From Massilistercora timonensis (lineage in GTDB: Bacteria; Bacillota; Clostridia; Lachnospirales; Lachnospiraceae), in contig NZ_LT990039.1 in NCBI RefSeq assembly GCF_900312975.1, positions 1,550,001 through 1,614,000 on the forward strand: DNA of 64,000 nucleotides, in the 5' to 3' direction. A program made the translations under genes and the position numbers. The number at the start of each line of letters is the position of its first letter. Positions within the stretch are counted from its first letter, which is position 1. The notes under the pieces were generated by a model. It was not told where the DNA came from and made no database searches. It saw only the letters and a list, made by a program, of their open reading frames with translations. Positions 51,533 to 58,855 of this stretch are shown here, piece after piece.

Positions 51533-52198
51533 ATGAGAATTTTACAGACTATCGACCTGAAAAAGTATTACGGCACAAAGCCGAATATCACCCGCGCCCT
51601 TGACGGCGTGAACTTCTCTGTAAATGACGGCGAGTTTGTGGCCGTTGTGGGAACCTCCGGCAGCGGCAAGTCCACCCTGCTTCACATGATGGGCGGGCTG
51701 GACACTCCCACCAGCGGAACCGTGATCGTCCGGGGCGAAGAACTGGCAAAGAAGAACGATGAACAGCTCACCATCTTCCGCCGCCGCAACATCGGTTTTA
51801 TCTTTCAGAACTATAACCTTGTTCCCATTCTGAATGTGTATGAGAACATCGTCCTGCCGGTGGAGCTGGACGGGGACACGGTGGATCAGAAGTTTTTGGA
51901 CGAGATCGTTCACCTGCTGGGGCTGGAAGATAAACTGAAAAATATGCCGAACAATCTTTCCGGCGGCCAGCAGCAGCGTGTGGCTATCGCCCGCGCCTTG
52001 ATTACCAAACCGGCTATTGTTCTGGCCGACGAGCCAACCGGCAACCTTGATAGCAAGACCAGCGCCGAGGTGCTGGGGCTTATCAAGCGCACCAGTGCAG
52101 AGTTCCGGCAAACTGTTGTGATGATTACCCACAACAACGACATTGCCCGCCTTGCAGATCGGATTGTCCGCATTGAGGACGGCAAGATTGTGGAGTAA
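51533..52198 (+). CDS. ABC transporter ATPase 2 (MacB/BceA type)
   Basis: A 221-residue ATPase with Walker A GTSGSGKST (about 40-48), signature [14 protein letters not shown] (about 143-156), canonical Walker B IVLADEPTGNLD and the H-loop THNN. GC-rich, unlike ATPase 1, although the proteins are related over their full length. It partners the FtsX-type permease encoded 14 bp downstream. ATG 51533 is preferred; an upstream TTG (51524) overlaps the previous stop. Confidence 0.93.
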   Translation: MRILQTIDLKKYYGTKPNITRALDGVNFSVNDGEFVAVVGTSGSGKSTLLHMMGGLDTPTSGTVIVRGEELAKKNDEQLTIFRRRNIGFIFQNYNLVPILNVYENIVLPVELDGDTVDQKFLDEIVHLLGLEDKLKNMPNNLSGGQQQRVAIARALITKPAIVLADEPTGNLDSKTSAEVLGLIKRTSAEFRQTVVMITHNNDIARLADRIVRIEDGKIVE

Positions 52199-52212
52199 GG
52201 AGGTGGCAGGCT

Positions 52213-54591
52213 ATGACATGGCCTTTTGAGAATGATACCAGCGCCATTACAAAGAAGCTGGCAAAGAAAAGTTTGCAAAGCGAGAAGCGCCGGAATCTGA
52301 TGGTGGTGATTGCCGTTGCGCTGGCGGCATTTCTGATCTGCTTTACGGGAATCGTGTCTACTTCCCTGACACAAATGCAGCGCAATCAGGTTGTCGATAC
52401 TTATGAGGCGGTCTGGCTGGGCGTAGAGGAAAACGACATTGAAACCCTGAAAGGACTGCCGGAGTTTGAGCGCGTAGGCGGCTACTATATGCTGGGTGAG
52501 GAACTTTCAGAACAGGGCTATCATGCGTCCTATGTGTATTGTGACACACAAATGATGGAGATTACCAAGGCGCAGATGGAGTTATTAGAGGGCCGGGTTC
52601 CTGAAAAAGCAAATGAAATTGTCGTAAGCAAATACTTTCTTTCCACCTATGGAAACAATGCCAAGATCGGGGACACTGTGACCTTAGACACCGAGAGTTT
52701 TCATGGTGATTATGTCGTTACCGGCATTATGAACAGTGTAAATGAAAAGGAAGCGAATACCTGCGCGATCATTCTTTCCAAAGCTGCCCTGACAGAATGG
52801 AATGGGTTTGACCCGGCTGGCTATCGCGCCTATGTCCATTTCAAAAACAGCGATCAGTTGGGTGAGGAACTGATGACCTCTTATTGCAGGGAGATTGCAG
52901 AGGAATATCAGCTTCCTATGCCCAAAATGAACAGTAAGTATTTTGCCTATGCTTCTAAATCCTTTGATTTTGCACTAATGGCTGGCGTGATTGCCATTGT
53001 TCTGATCGGCGGCTATATTGTGATCCAGAGTATCTTCCGTATCTCCATCAATGACAAAATCAGGAGCTACGGGCAGCTTCGGACGATTGGCGCGACCCAA
53101 AAGCAAATCAAGCGGATTGTAAAGAACGAGGGACGCAAACTCGGCAGTATCGGGATTCTGATTGGTACAGTGCTGGGCGTATGCACTGGTTTTCTCCTGT
53201 TTTCCAAGGGATTTAACGCTGTTTCCTATGTGGCAACGGTTATTTTGACGCTTATAAGCAGTTGGCTCATGGTATCTGTTTCCATCCGTAAGCCGGTGAA
53301 AATTGCGGCAGGGATTTCTCCCATTGAAGCTGTCCGTTTTACCCCGGCGCAAAAGGACATCCGCAGTCGGAAAAAGAATATCAAACTCAATCCTATTTCA
53401 ATGGGAATTGCGAATTTTAAGCGTGACCGCAAAAAGACAATCGCTATTATAGCGTCTTTGAGTTTGGGCGGAATTATCCTGCTTGTGGTATCCTCCATTG
53501 TTTTGTTGCGCTCACCAGAGGCACTTGCAAGACGGTTTTTCCCGGACGGCGACTATAAAATTTATTTGGATTCTGAAATGACAGAAGAAAAGGTTATGGC
53601 AGCGGGAAATCCATTGAATGAGGAATTGAAGCAGGAAATCTTATCTATTGATGGCGTTACAGATATAATTCCAAGCAGGCAATCTCTCCATGCAACTTAT
53701 AAAACAGAGATTCATCAAGCTGGTGGTATGTGCGATATGCTGACCGACCAGAATTATGCGGCAGTTGAAGCGGCTCTGACAGAGGGAACCATGCCAACAG
53801 ATTCCCGCAGTATTGTAATTGACTATAATGTGCTAAAGCAGAATGAGGATATGGGTGTTGGTTCAACCGTTGACTTTTATTTTGGAGAGGGGCAATCACC
53901 TATTTCTGTTACCATATCGGGATTGTATAATCCAGGCAAGGTATATTCAGGACATGGCAGGATGCACTTAGATGGGGCAATTCTTTTTGCACCAGAAGCG
54001 TTGTTCCACGAACTGCACCCTGAAATCACCTCTTTTGATTATTCATGGAGCATTGTGAATGACCCGAAAAAAACGGACTATGTAGGGGCTGAATTGAAAA
54101 ATATTGTTGCCAGCCATAGTAATATTGCCTTAGATGAAATCAATACAGTGATTGAATATGAAGAAATGACAAATTCCTTTGCATTTGGAAGTATGGAGAT
54201 ACTTTCATGGCTGGTATTCCTCTTTGGTGTTATCAACCTGATTAACACGACACTCTCTAACCAGATAGCCCGAAAGCAGGAAAACAGTGTTTTGCGTTCC
54301 ATCGGTCTGACCCAAAAACAGCTATGTAAAATGAACATCTGTGAGGGGCTGTGCTATGCGTTCTTCGCAACATTGGCGACGCTGATCGTTGGGCTTCCGG
54401 CTTCCATCTTTGCTTGCAGAAAAATGAGTGTAGGTGCTTTTGCCGGAAATGTAGTGCCTTATCAATTCCCGGTTTTGGAAATGGGCTTGTTCATTCTGGT
54501 GTTATTCGGAATGGAGCTGATCTTGTCTGTATGGACAATCCGCAGACAGAAAAAACAATCCCTGATTGAACAAATGCGGGCAATGGAATAA
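52213..54591 (+). CDS. FtsX-type ABC permease 2
   Basis: A 792-residue permease with a membrane segment near 33-53, a large external domain, three segments (about 258-365), a second set from about 415 and three C-terminal segments (about 670-785). The repeated FtsX core motifs LRTIGATQKQIKRI and LRSIGLTQKQLCKM mark the two halves. Base composition changes inside the gene: the first two thirds are GC-rich, but about 53,550-54,340 is AT-rich like ABC system 1, suggesting a mosaic. AAGGAGG at 52198-52204 precedes ATG 52213. A terminator follows. Confidence 0.9.
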   Translation: MTWPFENDTSAITKKLAKKSLQSEKRRNLMVVIAVALAAFLICFTGIVSTSLTQMQRNQVVDTYEAVWLGVEENDIETLKGLPEFERVGGYYMLGEELSEQGYHASYVYCDTQMMEITKAQMELLEGRVPEKANEIVVSKYFLSTYGNNAKIGDTVTLDTESFHGDYVVTGIMNSVNEKEANTCAIILSKAALTEWNGFDPAGYRAYVHFKNSDQLGEELMTSYCREIAEEYQLPMPKMNSKYFAYASKSFDFALMAGVIAIVLIGGYIVIQSIFRISINDKIRSYGQLRTIGATQKQIKRIVKNEGRKLGSIGILIGTVLGVCTGFLLFSKGFNAVSYVATVILTLISSWLMVSVSIRKPVKIAAGISPIEAVRFTPAQKDIRSRKKNIKLNPISMGIANFKRDRKKTIAIIASLSLGGIILLVVSSIVLLRSPEALARRFFPDGDYKIYLDSEMTEEKVMAAGNPLNEELKQEILSIDGVTDIIPSRQSLHATYKTEIHQAGGMCDMLTDQNYAAVEAALTEGTMPTDSRSIVIDYNVLKQNEDMGVGSTVDFYFGEGQSPISVTISGLYNPGKVYSGHGRMHLDGAILFAPEALFHELHPEITSFDYSWSIVNDPKKTDYVGAELKNIVASHSNIALDEINTVIEYEEMTNSFAFGSMEILSWLVFLFGVINLINTTLSNQIARKQENSVLRSIGLTQKQLCKMNICEGLCYAFFATLATLIVGLPASIFACRKMSVGAFAGNVVPYQFPVLEMGLFILVLFGMELILSVWTIRRQKKQSLIEQMRAME

Positions 54592-54604
54592 CCTTTCGGA
54601 ATCG

Positions 54605-54634
54605 GCGGGGCGGCGTGTGCTGCCCCGCTTTTTT
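54605..54634 (+). terminator. terminator of ABC operon 2
   Basis: GCGGGGC and GCCCCGC make a perfect 7-bp stem around GGCGTGTGCT, followed by six T. Confidence 0.88.
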
Positions 54635-54657
54635 CGCTATTTCTCAAAAAAATTTTG

Positions 54658-54734
54658 AAATGTCCGAGCTTTGTAACAATTCAGCCTGTTTTTCTGTCGA
54701 AATCAAAGGCACCTCGGACATTTGTGTAACATTT
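54658..54734 (+). promoter_or_regulatory. double operator C upstream of the dual-receiver gene
   Basis: C1 (54658-54682) has AAATGTCCGAG then TTGTAACAATT and matches B1. C2 (54714-54734) has GGACATTT then GTAACATTTG, the operator A half-sites in swapped order. Both precede the gene at 54778, so it probably belongs to the same regulon. Confidence 0.62.
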
Positions 54735-54777
54735 GTAGTTTATGCTTGTGGTAAATCAATATTGGGGGTGAGGACAC

Positions 54778-55548
54778 ATGAAAAAGATACTGCTGATCGA
54801 CGACAGCGACACCTATACATGGTGTCTGCAAAAATACTTACAGCACCGGGGCTACCCGGTGAAAACGGCTTCCACTCTGAAAGAAGCGCGTGCCGCCATC
54901 CAAGAGGAAATGCCGCTGGTGGTCTGCTGTGATCTCGACCTGCCGGACGGTTCCGGCATGGACTTTCTGGACGAGGTGCGAGCCGCAGACAAGGAGCTGC
55001 CTTTTATTCTGGCGTCCTGCCATGACAGGGACGACTACGAACAGGAGGCAAAGCGCAGGGGTGCGACGCTGTGCATGGACAAAATAAAAGGGACGCTGCT
55101 GCAAGATAAGCTGGTGGCATACGCCTACCGGCAGTTATCCGGCGAAAAGGCACCGACTTTTCACAAGCTGCTCTTTGTCCATGCGGAAGATACCAGTGCC
55201 GGAGTGCTGCGGGCGGCTATGCTGCAAAAGGGCTTTGACCTGATTCTGGTTCCCTCGATTGGGGAGGCCAAGCGCCGGATTTTTGAAGATAAGGAAATAG
55301 AACTGATCTTGTGTGATGTGGAACTGCAAGACGGCACAGCAATGGAGCTGTTTCATACGCTGCGGCGGGTGGCTGGGATGTTCCAAATGAAAAATCCCCC
55401 TGTCCGGCTTCTGCCGTTCTTTATCCTCACCGAGAACAACGACCTTGCCACGGAATATGAATACCGGCATGAGGGCGTGAACGACTATATCACCGCCCCG
55501 GTCAATATCCCGGAGCTGATCCGGCGGGTACTGTTCTTTGTGGAGTAG
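54778..55548 (+). CDS. dual-receiver response regulator without output domain
   Basis: A 256-residue protein made of two CheY-like receiver domains. Domain 1 (1-120) has Asp8/Asp9, acceptor Asp52 (CDLDLPDGSG) and a degenerate lysine region (CMDKIKG). Domain 2 (about 130-256) has ILCDVELQDG and ends in NDYITAPVNIPELI, where the conserved Lys of the TKP motif is Ala. There is no DNA-binding or enzymatic domain. It may act as a phosphate sink or work with the separate winged-helix protein encoded downstream. ATG 54778 follows GGGGGTGAGG. Confidence 0.88.
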   Translation: MKKILLIDDSDTYTWCLQKYLQHRGYPVKTASTLKEARAAIQEEMPLVVCCDLDLPDGSGMDFLDEVRAADKELPFILASCHDRDDYEQEAKRRGATLCMDKIKGTLLQDKLVAYAYRQLSGEKAPTFHKLLFVHAEDTSAGVLRAAMLQKGFDLILVPSIGEAKRRIFEDKEIELILCDVELQDGTAMELFHTLRRVAGMFQMKNPPVRLLPFFILTENNDLATEYEYRHEGVNDYITAPVNIPELIRRVLFFVE

Positions 55549-55572
55549 TTGAAAAAACTTACGGAGGTGATG

Positions 55573-56065
55573 ATGTGATGGGACATTAGCTGTTTTTGAT
55601 ATAGAAGAATCCGGCAAACAGATTGGCGAAAAGTTATTTCTGCTTCTTAACGAGGAACAAAAGAATGCTCTAATGCAATATATTTTGGAACAAGGAGTCT
55701 GTCATGGAACGGTATTCAATTCCTGTCACACTTCCTCCGTAGCAAAGAAGAATCCTCTAACAGAAATACAGGAAGGCGAGCTTTATCTATGCCTGGAACA
55801 CCGCACTGTCAGGGTTAGAGAACGGATTATCAACCTGACAAGTAAGGAGTTTGATATACTGGCATTACTCATTGCCAATCCCAAACGTGTTTTTACTTAC
55901 GAACTGATTACCGATTTGGTTTGGAAAGAGGATTGTGATTTCTATTCGAGAAAAGCCATTCATAATCATATAAGTAAATTGCGTAAGAAATTGCGCTTTG
56001 AACCGGATCTTCCAAACTATATCGAGAGTGTCGCCGGAATCGGCTATAAATTTGAACAACTATAA
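55573..56065 (+). pseudogene. stand-alone OmpR-type winged-helix protein, start probably frameshifted
   Basis: The frame encodes GTLAVFDIEESGKQIGEKLFLLLNEEQKNALMQYILEQG, a linker, then an OmpR-like winged helix (LTSKEFDILALLIANPKRVFTYELITDLVW, ISKLRKKL, VAGIGYKFEQL) with no receiver. The first in-frame ATG is at 55673, without a ribosome site. An ACGGAGG site (55561-55567) is followed by ATG 55578, which is one base out of frame: ATGGGACATTAGC would read MGTLAV with one more G. Either a frameshift has damaged the start, or a shorter 130-residue protein is made from 55673. It may be the output partner of the dual-receiver protein. Confidence 0.7.
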
Positions 56066-56070
56066 TATGA

Positions 56071-56109
56071 GCCCACAAGGTGTCGTTTCCCCTTGTGGGC
56101 TTGCTTTTG
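56071..56109 (+). terminator. terminator after the winged-helix gene
   Basis: GCCCACAAGG pairs perfectly with CCTTGTGGGC around a 10-base loop, followed by TTGCTTTT. Confidence 0.88.
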
Positions 56110-56215
56110 TAGCATATATTCTAAGAGCAGAATATGTAGAAAATTGCGAATATAAAGAGTAAAAAGCGAATGTCTGCGGACTGATACAGGAAACATAACC
56201 GATATAATTTTCTCC

Positions 56216-56253
56216 CAAGGAGGTATCAAGCAGCCGATTCAGGTTCCTCCTTG
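56216..56253 (+). promoter_or_regulatory. hairpin sequestering a Shine-Dalgarno-like sequence
   Basis: CAAGGAGG (56216-56223) is the exact complement of CCTCCTTG (56246-56253). The latter can also pair with the GGGAGG ribosome site at 56256-56261, so two alternative hairpins are possible. It lies in the leader of the sigma factor region. Confidence 0.5.
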
Positions 56254-56269
56254 ATGGGAGGAAATGCCT

Positions 56270-56572
56270 ATGCGTCTATGCAACACAGATTCGCAGACAA
56301 ACTGCTTCACATTCAGTCACCTATACGTCGTAGTCCAGCTCGTATGGATTGCGGCGTTTTTGGTTTCGACAAAGTTTGAGCATTTTCGCTGTCAGCCTCC
56401 TGAAAAAATTTCATACTGTTGCTTTGGCGCGCCTGTTCTTTGTACGGGCGCGCTTTTTTGTACCCTTTTTTTAATCAGAAAGAGACTTAGACCTTATCGC
56501 TGCCGCAGCCCACCCTCTGATTTCGATTTTTGCCATCAACTCAAACATCGAAATTGGAGGAAATTACTATGA
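56270..56572 (+). CDS. possible Cys-rich leader ORF upstream of the sigma factor
   Basis: A 100-codon frame from ATG 56270 (behind GGGAGGA) that ends in an ATGA overlap with the sigma factor start. The protein would have one or two hydrophobic stretches (LYVVVQLVWIAAFLVS, FGAPVLCTGALFCTLFLI) and many cysteines. A strong terminator hairpin lies inside the frame (56427-56459). It could be a translated attenuator or a coincidental frame. No family is recognised, hence the low confidence. Confidence 0.35.
   Translation: MRLCNTDSQTNCFTFSHLYVVVQLVWIAAFLVSTKFEHFRCQPPEKISYCCFGAPVLCTGALFCTLFLIRKRLRPYRCRSPPSDFDFCHQLKHRNWRKLL
56427..56459 (+). terminator. intrinsic terminator in the sigma factor leader
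   Basis: GCGCGCC pairs with GGCGCGC around a 13-base loop and is followed by six T. It lies 110 bp before the sigma factor start and could attenuate its transcription. Confidence 0.8.
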
Positions 56573-56991
56573 AGAAAATCAATCTTCGGGATTATTACCC
56601 GTATTATACACAGGACATGATCGTTGAGGTGCCGGATGAAGTTGCTTTGTTGCTTCGGGAATATATGTTGTTGGAAGAAGCCTATCGGATTCGTACATAC
56701 CGCTATAAAGCATTTTACTCTCTGGATCGAGACGAAGGTATTGAGCGTGAGATATTGCAAAAGCCTCTTAACCCGGCAGAAGTTTGGGAACAGCGTCAAA
56801 TGACGGAGTTGATTTATAAAGGTCTTTCCAAACTTCCGGTAAAGCAGCGCCAACGGATCTATGCACACTTTTTCCTTGGCATGAGCAAAGCAGATATTGC
56901 CAAAGCGGAAGGAACACACAAAAGCCGGATCACCCGTTCTATCGAAGCCGGATTGCGTAGTCTGGAAAAATATTTCAAAGAAATTTTATAA
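56569..56991 (+). CDS. sigma-70-like (ECF-type) ICE regulator
   Basis: A 140-residue protein with an N-terminal part rich in aromatic and acidic residues (LRDYYPYYTQDMIVEVPDEVALLLREY). The C-terminal sigma region 4-like helix-turn-helix reads LIYKGLSKLPVKQRQRIYAHFFLGMSKADIAKAEGTHKSRITRSIEAGLRSLEKYF. It matches the small sigma-factor-like regulators (Tn916 Orf7 type) that activate excision/transfer genes in such elements. ATG 56569 follows TTGGAGGA. It lies upstream of the recombination module and probably controls it. Confidence 0.88.
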   Translation: MKKINLRDYYPYYTQDMIVEVPDEVALLLREYMLLEEAYRIRTYRYKAFYSLDRDEGIEREILQKPLNPAEVWEQRQMTELIYKGLSKLPVKQRQRIYAHFFLGMSKADIAKAEGTHKSRITRSIEAGLRSLEKYFKEIL

Positions 56992-57229
56992 CAGACGGCA
57001 ACTTTGCCCCTAAAAATGTACTGAATAGTAGAGGGACATATTCGGCGGGACAAGCTGGACGGGTATGGTAAGGAAGCATATACGTCCTCCCACCCCAACT
57101 GCAATATCAATTTGTCTGCCATGCCCCTTGCTTGTTCCTTGACAACCGAATATACGCTGTTACAGGTACTTCATTCTGTGTTCCGAGCGGCAGATGGGGC
57201 GGCGCGGTGACAGGCGGCCTAAGGAGGTG

Positions 57230-57403
57230 ATGAATCCAGGCTGTCCGAGCGATAAACGTAACCTACGAAACCGGCTGTGGCAGGTCGGACGCGATAACGA
57301 CGCAGATCATAATGGTACTTCTTCACAGCTTCCTAAAGACTTGGGGAGAGTTCCTGCGGCGTTTGCTTGCTCTGGCAAAGCGGCGGCGTATGTGGGACTA
57401 TGA
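57230..57403 (+). CDS. small ORF of unknown function after the sigma factor
   Basis: A 57-residue frame (MNPGCPSDKRNLRNRLWQVG...) starting at ATG 57230 directly behind AAGGAGG, so the ribosome spacing is short. It overlaps a second frame (57312-57530, 72 residues, basic N-terminus, C-terminal GKYGSKIEIRYNGPDLCVQ). Neither matches a family I know. The 700-bp stretch 56992-57705 may hold a decayed excisionase-type gene or a regulatory RNA. No other gene is supported in it. Confidence 0.3.
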   Translation: MNPGCPSDKRNLRNRLWQVGRDNDADHNGTSSQLPKDLGRVPAAFACSGKAAAYVGL

Positions 57404-57650
57404 TGCGGTGACGCTATCCGCAGCCTGTAACAGCCCCGTCCTTATAACAGAAGGACTTGCCGGGGTGCGTGGCAAATACGGCAGTAAAATCGAAATCAGA
57501 TATAATGGGCCGGATTTATGTGTGCAATAACCATAGATCCGACCTATTCATGTGGTTTTGATGATAAGATATAAAAATGTGGGAAGAAAGTGATCTATAC
57601 TACAGGTGGAAAACATAGCGGCGGAAACTGCTGAAAGTATTGTTGCTGTG

Positions 57651-57659
57651 TGTTATAAT
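57651..57659 (+). promoter_or_regulatory. extended -10 promoter of the phosphoesterase gene
   Basis: TGTTATAAT has the TGn extension directly before the consensus TATAAT (57654-57659), 47 bp before the start codon. The -35 region (CTGAAA) is poor, as usual for extended -10 promoters. Confidence 0.55.
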
Positions 57660-57705
57660 CAATCAAGATGCAAATGCTTAAAGGATATAAGGAGTGAGAT
57701 ACAGC

Positions 57706-58554
57706 ATGAAAATACTTTATGTTACAGACCTGCATGGAGATAAAAATAAATACAGAAAATCATTAGAAATAGCTATGAAACAAGAGATCAGAGTTATTGT
57801 GAATGGTGGAGATATGCTTCCAAAATTGGGAGAAAGACATACAGAACAACCGTTATTTATCAAAGGATTTCTAAGTAATTACTTTTCCATATTGCAAGAA
57901 CATAACATTACATACCTTAATATGCTGGGGAATGACGATTTGCTATCTGTGGATAATCTTTTTGAACAGACTTGTGGGGGATTCGCAAATGTTCATAATA
58001 TAGCAGGTAAAAAAATCCGCATTGACGAATATGAATTTATTGGAATGAATCAGATTTTGGATCATCCCTTTGGATGTAAGGATCGAGTTGTTACAGAGAC
58101 AGATTATATTCCCCAAAGACAACTTAGCTTTTTTGCCGGTATATCGAATGAATATGGTTATGACAGAATTTTTGACTGGTTGGAGTATTCCAAAACAGAA
58201 CTTCCATTGATGTGTGGAATTTTGAAAGAACTGCCTGAACCGGAGAGTCCGAAGAAAACGGTATATGTTATGCACATGCCTCCTGCCGGATTGCGTTTGG
58301 GACAGCTTCTATATCAGGATTTGGATATAGGATCAGTAGATATTTATGAGTTCCTTAAAGCCAAACAGCCGTTACTTTCTCTGCACGGGCATATTCACGA
58401 AAGTCCTGATACAGAAAAAGGATCATGGATGAATCAGATAGGTACTACAACCTGTATTCAGCCAGGGCAGACAGAGTTTGGCGATAGTAGTATGGTTTAT
58501 GCAGAGATAGATTTAAAAAGCGGAGTATATGCACGAAGAATTGTAAATATATAG
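57706..58554 (+). CDS. calcineurin-type metallophosphoesterase
   Basis: A 282-residue protein with the metallophosphoesterase motifs: YVTDLHGDKNKY (DxH, near residues 6-10), NGGDMLPK (GD), MLGNDD (GND, near residue 78), VMHMPPAG and LHGHIHESP (GHxH). Cytosolic, no signal peptide. It probably hydrolyses a phosphodiester or phosphomonoester; substrate unknown. It lies between the sigma factor and the integrase module, with its own promoter and terminator, an unusual cargo place. ATG 57706 follows AAGGAGTGAG. Confidence 0.9.
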   Translation: MKILYVTDLHGDKNKYRKSLEIAMKQEIRVIVNGGDMLPKLGERHTEQPLFIKGFLSNYFSILQEHNITYLNMLGNDDLLSVDNLFEQTCGGFANVHNIAGKKIRIDEYEFIGMNQILDHPFGCKDRVVTETDYIPQRQLSFFAGISNEYGYDRIFDWLEYSKTELPLMCGILKELPEPESPKKTVYVMHMPPAGLRLGQLLYQDLDIGSVDIYEFLKAKQPLLSLHGHIHESPDTEKGSWMNQIGTTTCIQPGQTEFGDSSMVYAEIDLKSGVYARRIVNI

Positions 58555-58560
58555 GAGCAA

Positions 58561-58587
58561 AAAAACACCAGTGATGGTGTTTTTTTG
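58561..58587 (+). terminator. terminator of the phosphoesterase gene
   Basis: AAAAACACCA-GTGA-TGGTGTTTTTTT: a 9-10-bp stem with a T run, 7 bp after the stop codon. Confidence 0.88.
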
Positions 58588-58610
58588 TTGCCTAGAAATG
58601 AGGTGAGCAC

Positions 58611-58757
58611 ATGGAAAATCCTAAACAGGAGAATGCAGTCCAAATTGGGAATACAACGTTTTATGTAACTTCCGTTTTTTCCGGTACGGTTCAGTTGGAG
58701 TATTTAATTAAACGACTGATCCAGAAAGAAATTGAGCAGGAAAACAATACCCGTTGA
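58611..58757 (+). CDS. tnpW: TnpW-type small transposon protein
   Basis: A 48-residue protein with the TnpW pattern: VQIGNTTFYVTSVFSGTVQLEYLIKRLI, then an acidic end. TnpW is encoded just before the TnpX-like large serine recombinase in Tn4451/Tn1549-related elements. Its function is unclear. ATG 58611 follows GAGGTGAG. Independent of the phosphoesterase gene because of the terminator between them. Confidence 0.82.
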   Translation: MENPKQENAVQIGNTTFYVTSVFSGTVQLEYLIKRLIQKEIEQENNTR

Positions 58758-58802
58758 TTGAAAAAAACAGTAGAGCAAATTGCTGAAAAGAGTGCTTAAA
58801 CG

Positions 58803-58811
58803 TGTTATAAT
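58803..58811 (+). promoter_or_regulatory. extended -10 promoter of the integrase gene
   Basis: TGTTATAAT again gives TGn plus TATAAT (58806-58811), 45 bp before the integrase start, almost the same layout as at 57651. A TTGCTG at 58780-58785 is 20 bases upstream, too far for a good -35. Confidence 0.5.
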
Positions 58812-58855
58812 TATAAAGTACAAAGCAGTTTGTTTGCTGTTGGAAAGGAGCAGAA

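Noticed and set aside
45660..56065. vanB-type vancomycin resistance operon at the usual Tn1549 cargo place
   Set aside because: The two-component genes are present but no vanY, vanW, vanH, vanB ligase or vanX homologue follows; the genes are ABC transporters.
57081..57115. TTGACA-containing promoter-like sequence near 57138
   Set aside because: No acceptable -10 box at 16-18 bases and no convincing gene just downstream.
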